From: Gammaproteobacteria bacterium
Lineage (GTDB): Bacteria; Pseudomonadota; Gammaproteobacteria; Steroidobacterales; Woeseiaceae
Length of the DNA stretch: 64,000 nt
Reading direction: 5' to 3'
Assembly: GCA_024640305.1 (NCBI GenBank)
Contig: JAHEFG010000044.1
Coordinates: 88,034 to 152,033, forward strand
Shown here: positions 1 to 8,899 of the stretch, one piece after another
Position numbering within the stretch: position 1 is the stretch's first letter
Layout: the number at the start of each line of letters is the position of its first letter
The notes under the pieces: model-generated
The model's input: only the letters and a program-made list of their open reading frames with translations
What the model was told of the DNA's origin: nothing
The model's database searches: none
Position numbers and translations under genes: made by a program

Positions 1-1
1 A

Positions 2-640
2 GAATTACCGCCACCAAAGGTCGAGGAAAAATTACCACCACCGGAGCCAGACACCAGCGAGCAGGATCGCCGCGAGGCCGAGGAGCGCAAACGGCGCGAG
101 GACGCGCTCGTCGAAAAGGAGCGACTCAATCGTATAGCGAAAGAAGAAGCGGAGCGCAAACGCAAAGCGGAGGAAGAAGCTGAAGAGCGCCGCAAAGCTG
201 ATGAAGCTGAGAAAGAGCGCAAGCGTGTCGAGGTTGAGCGCGTGCGACAGGCGGAAATCGAGCGTCAGCGTCTGGAGAATGAACGTCTTCGTCAGGAAGC
301 GGCTGCGGCAAGGCAAGCCGAGCTGGACGCGGAATCCAATCGACTGAAGGCGATGGCGGCGACCGCCGAGGCCGCTTATATCTTCGCAATTCAGCAGAAA
401 ATTGTGCGCAACTGGGTTCGGCCACCCACTGCGATTGCGGGCCTCGAATGTATCGTTAACGTGCGCCAACTGCCCGGCGGCGAGGTGGTTTCAGTGAATA
501 TTGGTGAGTGCAATGGCGATTCTACGGTCAGGCGATCCATTGAAGCGGCGGTGCACAAGGCCTCACCGCTGCCCGCACCGTCAGACCCAAGCGTATTCGA
601 TCGCAATTTGCGGTTAGAATTCAGACCTTCGGAACAATAA
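2..640 (+). CDS. tolA: TolA C-terminal part (5' end outside window)
   Basis: This is the 3' part of the TolA gene; the open frame runs in from the left edge, so the membrane anchor is not visible. TolA bridges the TolQR inner-membrane motor to TolB-Pal and helps outer-membrane constriction at division. The visible 212 residues start with a proline-rich stretch, followed by a long Glu/Lys/Arg/Ala coiled coil (visible residues about 15-115). They end in a compact domain III with the family pattern RNWVRPP, GLECIVNVRQLPGG, GECNGD and KASPLPAPSDPSVFD. tolB follows 26 bp downstream, the standard tol-pal order. Identification is firm; only the N-terminus is missing. Confidence 0.95.
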   Translation, partial: ELPPPKVEEKLPPPEPDTSEQDRREAEERKRREDALVEKERLNRIAKEEAERKRKAEEEAEERRKADEAEKERKRVEVERVRQAEIERQRLENERLRQEAAAARQAELDAESNRLKAMAATAEAAYIFAIQQKIVRNWVRPPTAIAGLECIVNVRQLPGGEVVSVNIGECNGDSTVRRSIEAAVHKASPLPAPSDPSVFDRNLRLEFRPSEQ

Positions 641-666
641 ATCGATCACTCGCAGATGAGGATACC

Positions 667-1965
667 GTGCGCAAACTCCTAGCAATCTTCTCGCTCGTTT
701 CATTACTGTTGTCGGCCGCCGCTCAGGCCGAGCTCACCATTGAAATCACTGAGGGTATTAAACGCAGACCTGTGGCCGTGGTGCCATTCGGTTGGCAGGG
801 GAATTCGCCCGACATGCCGCTGGATATTGCCCAGGTCATAAGTTCCGACCTGGTTCGCAGCGGGCGGTTTTCGACGATTCCAGTAGGCGACATGCTGCAA
901 AAGCCGATATCGGGTGTCGATATGGACTTCGACGACTGGTCGATACTCGGCGTAGAAGCGGTTGTGGTCGGCAAGGTGACGCAATCTGGTGAGAATGCAT
1001 TTAACGTGCAATTCCAGCTATTTGACGTTTTTGGACGTAATCAACTGCTTGGTTATCGAATGCCAGCGAGCCGCGGCACGATGCGTCGCGTCGCGCACCG
1101 CGCAGCTGACATGATTTACGAAAAGCTCACTGGCATAAAAGGCGTATTCGACACAAAGGTCGCCTACGTCACAGCTGAGCAGCGCGGCAATGGCCAGCTA
1201 TATTCACTCATCGTGTCTGACCAGGATGGTGAGAACGAATACAAGATCATGGAAAGCGCGGATCCGATTATGTCGCCGGCATGGTCACCTGACAGTCGTC
1301 GGTTGGCCTACGTATCCTTTGAGGGCAACAAGTCGTCAGTGTTCATCCAGACACTGCGAACCGGCAACCGCATTCAGGTTTCCAGCAAGCCCGGTATCAA
1401 TGGTGCTCCGGCATTTTCGCCGGACGGACGCAAGTTGGTGCTGACTCTCGGTGGCGTGGACGGCAACCTCGATATTCATGTGCTGGACATTAATTCCAAG
1501 CAGACTACGCGCCTGACGACACACAGGGCGATCGATACGGAAGGCAGTTGGTCACCGGACGGGCGTTATATTTATTTCACATCAGATCGCAGCGGTGGTC
1601 CCCAGGTTTACCGCGTGCCTGTAAATGGTGGGCAGGCAGAGCGCGTTACGTTCGATGGGAGTTATAATGCGCGGCCAAGGTTGTCGCCCGATGGGTCCAA
1701 GCTGGCAATGGTGCATCTTGAAGATGGTAATTACCGAATCGCGGTCATGGACCTCGAGCGCAAGGATCTGCTGATTCTGTCGGCGGGGCGCCAGGACGAG
1801 TCACCAAGTTTTGCACCGAACAGCGACACGCTGATCTATGCTACCCGTCAGGAGCGCAACGGCGTGCTGGAAAGTGTGACAGCAGATGGCCTGATCAGGC
1901 AACGGCTCACGTCAGGAGATGGCGATGTCCGTGAGCCGGTGTGGTCACCATTTCAGCGTTTCTAG
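667..1965 (+). CDS. tolB: Tol-Pal system translocation protein TolB
   Basis: Periplasmic beta-propeller protein that binds Pal and TolA in the Tol-Pal envelope complex. The 432-residue length is normal for the family. A Sec signal peptide (about residues 1-21, ending AAAQA) is followed by the TolB N-terminal domain (about 22-130). Then come at least five PD40/WD-like blades, recognisable by SPDSRRLAY, SPDGRKLVL, SPDGRYIYF, SPDGSKLAM and APNSDTLIY. The start is GTG and lies just downstream of tolA, consistent with one operon. Identification is firm. Confidence 0.97.
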   Translation: MRKLLAIFSLVSLLLSAAAQAELTIEITEGIKRRPVAVVPFGWQGNSPDMPLDIAQVISSDLVRSGRFSTIPVGDMLQKPISGVDMDFDDWSILGVEAVVVGKVTQSGENAFNVQFQLFDVFGRNQLLGYRMPASRGTMRRVAHRAADMIYEKLTGIKGVFDTKVAYVTAEQRGNGQLYSLIVSDQDGENEYKIMESADPIMSPAWSPDSRRLAYVSFEGNKSSVFIQTLRTGNRIQVSSKPGINGAPAFSPDGRKLVLTLGGVDGNLDIHVLDINSKQTTRLTTHRAIDTEGSWSPDGRYIYFTSDRSGGPQVYRVPVNGGQAERVTFDGSYNARPRLSPDGSKLAMVHLEDGNYRIAVMDLERKDLLILSAGRQDESPSFAPNSDTLIYATRQERNGVLESVTADGLIRQRLTSGDGDVREPVWSPFQRF

Positions 1966-2049
1966 AGTTGATGTATTTATTTAATAAAATTCATTAACTC
2001 ATTGTTTTAAATAGTTTTACTTCAGGAAATTATTCTTAAGGATACTGAT

Positions 2050-2574
2050 ATGCCACAATTTAAACTGATTCTTGCGAGCCTTCTCGTTGGGTTACTGGCT
2101 GGTTGCTCGTCGCCGACATTGCCAGATCCGGATCCATCGGAAACGGAGTACGGTGACAGCGGCGATGTCGCGGATACCGATAGCTATGAACGTGATGGCC
2201 TCGGTGAAGGTGAATTCGTTGACTACGACCCGTCAGGTGGCGAGCTTGCGAGTATCCTCTATTTTGAGTTCGACTCGTCGGAGTTGCGTGCAGAGGACAC
2301 GGAAACGGTTACTCGCCACGCGCGGCAACTGGCGGAGAATGCGAATCTGAAGGTTCGACTTGAGGGTCACGCCGATGAACGCGGTTCACGAGAATACAAC
2401 ATCGGCCTGGGCGAGCGGCGTTCGCAAACGGTGCGGCGCATGCTCTTGATCCAGGGCGCTTCGGCGTCGCAGATTTCGACGGTAAGTTTTGGGGAAGAGA
2501 GGCCTGCCGAGTTTGGCAGCACTGAGGCCGCTTATTCACAGAATCGCCGCGTCGAAATCAACTACACGAACTAG
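2050..2574 (+). CDS. pal: Peptidoglycan-associated lipoprotein Pal
   Basis: Outer-membrane lipoprotein that anchors the Tol complex to peptidoglycan. The signal peptide ends in a lipobox LLAGC with the acylated Cys at residue 19. An acidic linker follows, then an OmpA-like peptidoglycan-binding domain (about residues 68-174) with FEFDSSELR and the LEGHADERGSREYN core. An AAGGA-type ribosome-binding site sits about 7 bases before the ATG. The 84-base gap from tolB is strikingly AT-rich compared with the rest of the locus and may hold an extra promoter; that is inference from composition only. Confidence 0.97.
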   Translation: MPQFKLILASLLVGLLAGCSSPTLPDPDPSETEYGDSGDVADTDSYERDGLGEGEFVDYDPSGGELASILYFEFDSSELRAEDTETVTRHARQLAENANLKVRLEGHADERGSREYNIGLGERRSQTVRRMLLIQGASASQISTVSFGEERPAEFGSTEAAYSQNRRVEINYTN

Positions 2575-2589
2575 TTGTCGAGTCGATAT

Positions 2590-3360
2590 ATGTCAGTCCG
2601 CAACTCGCTGTTGATTTTACCGCTGGTGATAGCACTGGGTGGCTGCACTATGATGCAGCCGTCTGAGGATCCGGTGCAGATCAAACTAACGGAGCTCGAA
2701 CGCCGCCTCGCGACTATGGAGCGAATCGTCGATAACCAAAGCCTCGCGCAGATGACTCAGCAGTTGGATGCACTCGAGCGTCGCGTCGATCAGATGCAAG
2801 GTGTCGCCGAGACTCTCGAATACGATGCGGCATCGACGGCGGACAGGCAGCGACAGCTGTACGCCGATCTCGATTCCCGCATTCAGGATCTCGAGTCGAA
2901 CCTGAGTGCTCGCGGCGCGGCAAGCGTTTTGGAGGGCGGCGCATTGTCGCCGGGACAATTGCCGGTTCCAGGTGGGTCGGACAGGGACAATTACCAGGTC
3001 GCTTTCGAGTTGCTTAAAGAAGAGCGCTATGAGATGGCGGCGACGGCGTTTCAGCAGTTTCTCGTCGCATTCCCTGACAGCGAGCTCGCTGATAATGCGC
3101 AGTACTGGCTGGCTGAGTCTTATTACGCGTCAGACAAATTCGAGCAAGCCCTGGCGGATTTCGAAGTTGTCGTCAAAAACTACCCGCGCTCTCGCAAGGT
3201 TCCGGATGCACTGCTGAAGACAGGTTATTGCAATTACAGTCTCAGGCGTTGGGACGCTGCACGTGAGACGCTCTCGCGCGTGCAGGCGGATTATCCGGAA
3301 ACGACCGCTGCGCGGTTGGCGGGGCAGTATCTGGCGCGTATGGCGTCTGAGGGCGTTTAG
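2590..3360 (+). CDS. cpoB: Cell division coordinator CpoB (YbgF), predicted lipoprotein form
   Basis: CpoB/YbgF couples Tol-Pal constriction to septal peptidoglycan synthesis. The protein has an N-terminal trimerising coiled coil (about residues 30-100) and a C-terminal block of three TPR-like repeats (about 130-256), including YQVAFELLKEERYEMA and ADNAQYWLAESYYA. The ATG at 2590 was chosen because it begins a good signal peptide. A TTG at 2575, directly after the pal stop, would add five residues. Unlike the E. coli protein, which has a cleaved soluble signal, this one ends its leader in ALGGC, a plausible lipobox with Cys19. It is the last protein of the tol-pal operon and is followed by tRNA-Lys, as in E. 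coli. Confidence 0.92.
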   Translation: MSVRNSLLILPLVIALGGCTMMQPSEDPVQIKLTELERRLATMERIVDNQSLAQMTQQLDALERRVDQMQGVAETLEYDAASTADRQRQLYADLDSRIQDLESNLSARGAASVLEGGALSPGQLPVPGGSDRDNYQVAFELLKEERYEMAATAFQQFLVAFPDSELADNAQYWLAESYYASDKFEQALADFEVVVKNYPRSRKVPDALLKTGYCNYSLRRWDAARETLSRVQADYPETTAARLAGQYLARMASEGV

Positions 3361-3372
3361 CGCCCGTTCTGC

Positions 3373-3400
3373 TTGTCATTTGGCGGCGGTTCGGTATCAT
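3373..3400 (+). promoter_or_regulatory. Predicted sigma-70 promoter for tRNA-Lys
   Basis: TTGTCA (3373-3378) and TATCAT (3395-3400) are separated by 16 bases and lie 42 bases upstream of the tRNA-Lys gene. The match is good at both hexamers, but no transcription start is known. Confidence 0.5.
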
Positions 3401-3442
3401 GCCGCCGGCAATCGCAGGGCAACCTGCTTTGATCCGGTTCCC

Positions 3443-3517
3443 GGGGCGTTAGCTCAGAGGTAGAGCATTCGGCTTTTAACCGACTGGTCGTAGGTTCGAT
3501 CCCTACACGCCCCACCA
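3443..3517 (+). tRNA. tRNA-Lys (anticodon TTT)
   Basis: A full cloverleaf can be folded. The acceptor GGGGCGT pairs with ACGCCCC, and the D arm is GCTC/GAGC. The anticodon loop CTTTTAA gives anticodon TTT, and the T arm is GTAGG-TTCGATC-CCTAC. The 3' CCA is encoded. The outermost anticodon-stem pair is T-C, a mismatch. Its position directly after cpoB matches the location of the lysine tRNA cluster in E. coli. Confidence 0.96.
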
Positions 3518-3587
3518 CTTCAAACAAAACAGGCGACGGCGCGAAAATCTGCCGTTATTATTCACCGTCTTCGCTTGGGACGGTTTC

Positions 3588-6062
3588 TTGGATAGTCGTT
3601 GGAAAATTCATAAGTTCGGTGGCAGTAGCCTTGGCGACGCTGAGTGCTTTCGCCGCGTTGCAGGAATATTGCTGAAATGCCCTGATGCTCGTATGGGTGT
3701 TGTCGTATCGGCCATGGGCGGTATGACAGATGCGCTGCTTAATCTTGCGGTTCTGGCAGAACGCGCTGACGATGCCTGTAATACAGAGTTGCATGCTATC
3801 GGCGAGCGCTATGCAGCAACCGCGAAAGACCTGGTCAGCGGTGGCACGCTCGTTGAAGTGCTGGACGCCTGGAGCGCAGATGCGGACGATATTCGAGAGG
3901 CTCTTGGGACAATCGCGGAGCTAAGATCGGCGCCGCAACGAAGCCGCGACATCATTGCGGGCTATGGAGAAATCTGGTCAGCGCGGCTCCTGGCTGCGCA
4001 CCTCGGACAGGAATCCGGCGAGCGTGGTGGTACCTGGATCGACGCACGAAAAATACTCACGGTTAGGCAGACCGAACTTGGCCCCACGGTGTTGTGGGAC
4101 GTTTCCCGAGCGAAATTCGAAAAGGTGGTTGCTAAGGACTTCAATGGCATCGCTGTGATCACCGGTTTCATAGCTACCGATGAAGAGGGTTTGCAGACCA
4201 CACTGGGGCGCAACGGAAGCGATTACTCAGCGGCGATTTTTGCGGCATTGAGTAATGCTACCGAGCTTACTATCTGGACAGACGTCGACGGTGTCATGAG
4301 CGCGGATCCGAATCGCGTACCTGAGGCGCGCATAATCGATCGGCTTACTTACAACGAGGCGATGGAGCTCGCGTATTTCGGCGCGAAAGTAATTCATCCG
4401 CAGACGTTGGGTCCGGTCATTGCGAAAGGTATCCCGATTATCATTCGTAATAGTTTTAACGCCGCCCATGAGGGCAGCCGCATCGAGGCGCAGCCGGATG
4501 ATGCCGACGGAATTAAGGGCATTACGTCGGTCGGCAATATGGCGCTGGTCAATCTTGAGGGTTCGGGGATGATCGGCGTTCCCGGTACTGCAGATCGTTT
4601 GTTCGCCGCACTCAAGGACGCCGACGTGTCGGTAACGCTAATTTCGCAAGCAAGTTCCGAGCACTCAATATGTATTGCAGTGCCACAGGACCTTGCGGAG
4701 CGTGCGGAGCTTGTCATCAGCGCCGCATTTGCAGAAGAACTGGCCAGTGGCCAAATTCAGAGCGTCGATGTTACCAACGGGCTGAGTATCATTGCTGTTG
4801 TAGGCGATGGCATGGCCGGTATGCCGGGCATCGCAGCGCGATTTTTCGGAACTTTGGGTCGCGTCGGCATCAATATTCGGGCTATCGCGCAGGGTTCTTC
4901 GGAAAGAAATATTTCGGCCGTCGTCAACGCGGATGAATCTGAGCGTGCGCTTCGCGCAGTGCACTCGGGCTTCTACCTGTCCTCGAAGACATTATCCATC
5001 GGTCTTATAGGACCCGGGACAGTCGGGCGCACGCTGCTGTCGCAAATCGAAAAGCGTCACGACCGATTGGTTGATGAATTCAATCTGGATCTGCGAGTTC
5101 GTGCTATCGCGCGATCGAAATCGATGCTGTTGGGTGACAGGCGCATCGACCTTGCTAACTGGGTTGAAGATTATGAAGGTTCCGCTGTCGATTTGGATCT
5201 GGATGCATTCGAGCAACATATCAATCCCGACCATTTGCCACACGCCGTGATCATCGACTGCACCGCGGACGAGTCGGTGGCTTCCCGCTATGCCGGCTGG
5301 CTGGAGCGCGGCATTCATGTCATTACGCCGAACAAGCGCGCTTTCAGCGGGCCTGTTGCGTCGTATCACAATTTGCAGAGGATGGCGTCTCACGGCAGCT
5401 CACACATTTTTTACGAAACAACCGTTGGCGCGGCATTACCAATCGTCAGTACGCTGCGAGACTTGATTGATACCGGCGACGAGCTGAAGTCGATACAGGG
5501 CATCTTCTCGGGAACGCTGGCTTACCTGTTCAACGTTTACGATGGCAGCAAGCCGTTCTCTGAAATTGTCAGAATGGCTCGTGACAGCGGCTACACGGAA
5601 CCCGATCCTCGTGACGACCTGTCGGGAATGGACGTAGCGAGAAAGCTGACAATCCTGGCTCGTGAGCTCGGTCAGAGCCTGGAAATCGGGGATTTTCCGG
5701 TGCAGAACCTGGTGCCCGAGGCATTGCGCGAGGGCAGCATTGATGATTTTCTCGATAAGTTGTCCGATTACGATGACGATATTCAGGCGCAATACCAGGA
5801 AGCCAGGGCAGCCGGTAAGAAACTCCGCTATGTCGGTCGCCTTGATGCTGCCGGTAACGCAGCGGTTGGTCTCGAATCAGTCGAGGCGGCCCACGCTTTC
5901 AGTAACATCAACCTGACGGACAATATTGTGCAGTTTGAAACCAATCGCTACTCGTCGAATCCGCTGGTCGTACAAGGGCCGGGCGCCGGACCTGAAGTAA
6001 CCGCCGGTGGCGTGTTCGGGGATTTGCTCAGACTCGCGAAATATCTCGATACGGATAGCTGA
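3588..6062 (+). CDS. thrA: Bifunctional aspartokinase / homoserine dehydrogenase I
   Basis: Catalyses the first and third steps from aspartate to threonine/methionine: aspartate phosphorylation and NAD(P)H-dependent reduction of aspartate semialdehyde. At 824 residues it matches fused ThrA. The aspartokinase domain (about 1-290) opens with KFGGSSLGDA. It is followed by two ACT regulatory domains (about 310-460) expected to sense threonine. The homoserine dehydrogenase domain (about 465-824) has the nucleotide-binding GPGTVGRTLL, ITPNKRAFSG and GIFSGTLAYLFN. The start appears to be TTG at 3588, as no upstream start in frame fits better. thrB begins four bases after the stop. I found no convincing threonine leader peptide or attenuator upstream. 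Confidence 0.97.
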   Translation: MDSRWKIHKFGGSSLGDAECFRRVAGILLKCPDARMGVVVSAMGGMTDALLNLAVLAERADDACNTELHAIGERYAATAKDLVSGGTLVEVLDAWSADADDIREALGTIAELRSAPQRSRDIIAGYGEIWSARLLAAHLGQESGERGGTWIDARKILTVRQTELGPTVLWDVSRAKFEKVVAKDFNGIAVITGFIATDEEGLQTTLGRNGSDYSAAIFAALSNATELTIWTDVDGVMSADPNRVPEARIIDRLTYNEAMELAYFGAKVIHPQTLGPVIAKGIPIIIRNSFNAAHEGSRIEAQPDDADGIKGITSVGNMALVNLEGSGMIGVPGTADRLFAALKDADVSVTLISQASSEHSICIAVPQDLAERAELVISAAFAEELASGQIQSVDVTNGLSIIAVVGDGMAGMPGIAARFFGTLGRVGINIRAIAQGSSERNISAVVNADESERALRAVHSGFYLSSKTLSIGLIGPGTVGRTLLSQIEKRHDRLVDEFNLDLRVRAIARSKSMLLGDRRIDLANWVEDYEGSAVDLDLDAFEQHINPDHLPHAVIIDCTADESVASRYAGWLERGIHVITPNKRAFSGPVASYHNLQRMASHGSSHIFYETTVGAALPIVSTLRDLIDTGDELKSIQGIFSGTLAYLFNVYDGSKPFSEIVRMARDSGYTEPDPRDDLSGMDVARKLTILARELGQSLEIGDFPVQNLVPEALREGSIDDFLDKLSDYDDDIQAQYQEARAAGKKLRYVGRLDAAGNAAVGLESVEAAHAFSNINLTDNIVQFETNRYSSNPLVVQGPGAGPEVTAGGVFGDLLRLAKYLDTDS

Positions 6063-6065
6063 GCA

Positions 6066-7007
6066 ATGAGTGATTCCGTAACCGCATTTGCACCGGCATC
6101 TATTGGCAACGTCGCAGTTGGCTTCGACATGCTTGGGCTGGCTATGGCCAATGTTGGTGACCGGGTTTTCGCTCGAAGAACAGATACTCCAGGGGTGACA
6201 CTGGCCGAGGTGCGAGGCATCGACGGTGAGTTGCATCCATACTTGTCAGCCAATGTAGAGGAAAACACGGCGTCGATTGCAGCCCAGGCACTCTGGGAGG
6301 TTTATGGTACTGAAGGCGGTGTGGAGCTGAAGGTTTACAAGGGCGTCCCGTTGCAGTCAGGCATGGGCAGCTCCGCTGCATCAGCCGTTGCTGGTGTGGT
6401 CGCTGTCAACGCATTGCTGAAAAAGCCGCTAGCGACCGAACTGTTGCTACCGTACGCGCTCGAAGGTGAGAAATACGCAAGTGGCGGCGTACATGCTGAC
6501 AACGTTGCGCCCAGCCTGCTTGGTGGCATGATTTTTTGCCCCCGGGTCCTGTTACCCGAAACCATACGGCTGGCAGTGCCCGACGGAGTTAGCTCTGTGC
6601 TCGTGCATCCTGATCTGCAGATCAATACCGCGCATGCTCGAAAGAGTCTTGCCAGGGGTGTCGCCATGCAGCAGTGGCTGAGCCAGCAGGGCTACATGGG
6701 TGCATTTATTACGGCGTGTGCGGCAAGTGATCTATCGATGATTTCCAAATCATTGAAAGATGTCGTTATTGAGCCGCAGCGAAAGGCAGCAGTGTCGTGT
6801 TTTGATGCCGTTAAAGAAGCCGCTGAGAAATCGGGTGCACTTGGATTTAGCTTGTCTGGTAGCGGACCCAGTCTGTTTGCGCTTTGTGAAACCAGCAAAG
6901 CAGGCAACCTCGCGACAGCGATGGAGCAGGCGTGCCGTGGACAGGGTATCCAGTGTGAGTCATGGGTAAGCCCGATGGATGCGCCCGGCGCACACCTGGT
7001 GGACTGA
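6066..7007 (+). CDS. thrB: Homoserine kinase
   Basis: GHMP-family kinase that phosphorylates homoserine, the fourth step of threonine synthesis. The 313-residue protein has the N-terminal ATP/substrate motif FAPASIGNVAVGFD and the GHMP phosphate loop VPLQSGMGSSAASAV around residue 100. The C-terminal ALGFSLSGSGPSLFAL motif is also present. It sits between thrA (3 bases between stop and start) and thrC (2 bases), so translation is probably coupled along the operon. Confidence 0.97.
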   Translation: MSDSVTAFAPASIGNVAVGFDMLGLAMANVGDRVFARRTDTPGVTLAEVRGIDGELHPYLSANVEENTASIAAQALWEVYGTEGGVELKVYKGVPLQSGMGSSAASAVAGVVAVNALLKKPLATELLLPYALEGEKYASGGVHADNVAPSLLGGMIFCPRVLLPETIRLAVPDGVSSVLVHPDLQINTAHARKSLARGVAMQQWLSQQGYMGAFITACAASDLSMISKSLKDVVIEPQRKAAVSCFDAVKEAAEKSGALGFSLSGSGPSLFALCETSKAGNLATAMEQACRGQGIQCESWVSPMDAPGAHLVD

Positions 7008-7009
7008 TC

Positions 7010-8317
7010 ATGCGGTTTGCAAGCACTCGCAGCCACGCAAGCGCAGGTCTCGACGAGGCCCTTGTCAAAGGCATCGCAGATGACGGCGGGCTTTTCGTTC
7101 CTGTCGAGCTGCCAACGTTCTCTGTCACCGAGTTTGATGATGCACACACGATCCCCGAGATAGCCGCAATATTGTTGCGGCCGTTCTTCTCTGACTCTTC
7201 GCTCATTGATGACCTCGAGGCGATTCTCGCGGAGACATTCAGTTTTCCGATACCGTTAACGGCATTGCCCGTCGCAAACGGCAAAGCGTCGCTGCTGGAG
7301 CTCTATCACGGCCCTACAGCCGCGTTTAAAGATATTGGGGCAGGTTTTCTCGCAGCTTGTCTGACGCGACTCGAAGGCGACCCAGCGGCGCCATTAACGA
7401 TTCTGGTTGCTACATCCGGCGACACAGGCGGTGCAGTGGCCGCCGCTTTTAACGAGCGTCCCGGAATGCGCGTTGTTGTTTTATTCCCGGATGGCCGGGT
7501 CTCGGCAAGGCAGGAGCATCAGCTAACGTGCTGGAGTGACAATGTTTTGTCGTTGTCAGTTGCCGGTGCTTTCGATGATTGCCAGGCACTCGTCAAAGCC
7601 GCGCTGGCCGACTCTGAGTTGTGCGAGCGTTATCGGTTTAGCTCGGCCAATAGCATCAACATCGGTCGATTGTTGCCACAAAGCACATATTATGCGGATG
7701 CAAGCCTGCGCCACTTCCGGGAGACGGGAAACAAGCCCGGCTTCGTAATACCGACCGGCAACCTCGGTAATGCCCTGGCTTGCATTATGGCCCGTGAAAT
7801 GGGGCTGCCTATTGGCCCCATCGTGCTGGCAACAAATGCCAACAAGACGATACCCGAGTATTTCGACACACTTCAGTGGCTACCGCGTGCGAGTGTGCGG
7901 ACCCTCGCTTCAGCTATGGATGTCGGTGACCCGAGCAACATGGAACGCCTGCGCAGCATGGTTGGGGAAGCAGACGTTTTGCGCGATCGTCTGGGAGTTT
8001 TTTCCGTAGAGGATGAGCAGATCGAGGCAGGTATTCGCAGGGACTTTGCTGAGTTTGGCTTTGCGACGTGTCCGCATACAGCAATCGCGACGCAGACATG
8101 GCGCCAACTCGGTGAGGAGGCGCAGCGGAATACCGATTGGATCCTGGTGGCGACAGCTCACCCCGCAAAATTCGAAACAATTGTCGAGCCGCTGATAGGG
8201 ACAACCGTGCCGCTGCCCGATGATCTCTCTGCTATTCTGTCACGACCAAGTCGGTCGATTCCGATCGATCCGCAACTCGAGAATCTGGCCGCCGCTCTGG
8301 AGCGATACTTTGGCTGA
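7010..8317 (+). CDS. thrC: Threonine synthase
   Basis: PLP enzyme that converts O-phosphohomoserine to threonine. The ATG at 7010, right after the thrB stop, gives a protein of 435 residues starting MRFASTRSH. A longer frame into thrB has no support. The PLP lysine lies in GPTAAFKDIGAG, the phosphate-binding loop in VATSGDTGGAV, and a second conserved block is VIPTGNLGNALA. It completes thrABC. The 3' end overlaps the next gene by 8 bases. Confidence 0.97.
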   Translation: MRFASTRSHASAGLDEALVKGIADDGGLFVPVELPTFSVTEFDDAHTIPEIAAILLRPFFSDSSLIDDLEAILAETFSFPIPLTALPVANGKASLLELYHGPTAAFKDIGAGFLAACLTRLEGDPAAPLTILVATSGDTGGAVAAAFNERPGMRVVVLFPDGRVSARQEHQLTCWSDNVLSLSVAGAFDDCQALVKAALADSELCERYRFSSANSINIGRLLPQSTYYADASLRHFRETGNKPGFVIPTGNLGNALACIMAREMGLPIGPIVLATNANKTIPEYFDTLQWLPRASVRTLASAMDVGDPSNMERLRSMVGEADVLRDRLGVFSVEDEQIEAGIRRDFAEFGFATCPHTAIATQTWRQLGEEAQRNTDWILVATAHPAKFETIVEPLIGTTVPLPDDLSAILSRPSRSIPIDPQLENLAAALERYFG

Positions 8318-8897
8318 TCAACCGCAATGGCTTTTTCCGCTCGCAGGTGTGATGCTGATTTTGCTCGTCTGGCTTATCTATCGCAGCCGGAAACGTGGCG
8401 ATCGCATGCGGCAAGTCCTCGACGAAATTAGCTACGACCGTATCCACGGCCTGCTGATCCCGAATGGCGATGAGGGAGAAATTCAGATCGATCATCTTCT
8501 GCTCACATCACAAGGCTTGCTGATCCTCGATATCAAGGATGCGTCGGGCGCTGTTTTCGGTAGCGATAAGATGCAGGACTGGACGGTAATCGGCGAAGAA
8601 CGGCGTTATACATTCCCGAACCCGCAGGCGGCGCTTTACGACCGAATCGCGGCAGTGCGGCATATCGTCCGCCAGGTGCCCGTTGCCGGTCGCATTCTGT
8701 TTCCCGATACTGCGAGCTTCACAAAGGGCGTACCAGACTTCGTGGCAGACCTGGATGCGCTGCTGGGCGAGTTCGGGGAAAGCGACAAGGCTGCCGCAAA
8801 GGTGAAGATCGAAGCCTTCAAGCCCCACTGGGACCTGATTCGAAAAGCGGCCCTGAGTACAGAAGTCGACGAAATCAGAAGCCGCAAAGCTCGCTAA
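8310..8897 (+). CDS. NERD-domain membrane-anchored protein
   Basis: A 195-residue protein using a TTG start at 8310 that overlaps the thrC stop. One N-terminal transmembrane helix (about residues 8-24, LFPLAGVMLILLVWLIY) is followed by a NERD domain (about 50-130). The NERD core is visible as EIQIDHLLLTSQGLLILDIKD. NERD (nuclease-related domain) proteins are thought to share a fold with restriction-like nucleases, but most have no assigned function. The overlap with thrC implies co-transcription with threonine genes, which need not mean a shared role. Domain call likely; function unknown. Confidence 0.75.
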   Translation: MADQPQWLFPLAGVMLILLVWLIYRSRKRGDRMRQVLDEISYDRIHGLLIPNGDEGEIQIDHLLLTSQGLLILDIKDASGAVFGSDKMQDWTVIGEERRYTFPNPQAALYDRIAAVRHIVRQVPVAGRILFPDTASFTKGVPDFVADLDALLGEFGESDKAAAKVKIEAFKPHWDLIRKAALSTEVDEIRSRKAR

Positions 8898-8899
8898 CG

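Noticed and set aside
3518..3587. Threonine leader peptide and attenuator before thrA
   Set aside because: No short frame rich in Thr/Ile codons and no hairpin with a T run is visible.
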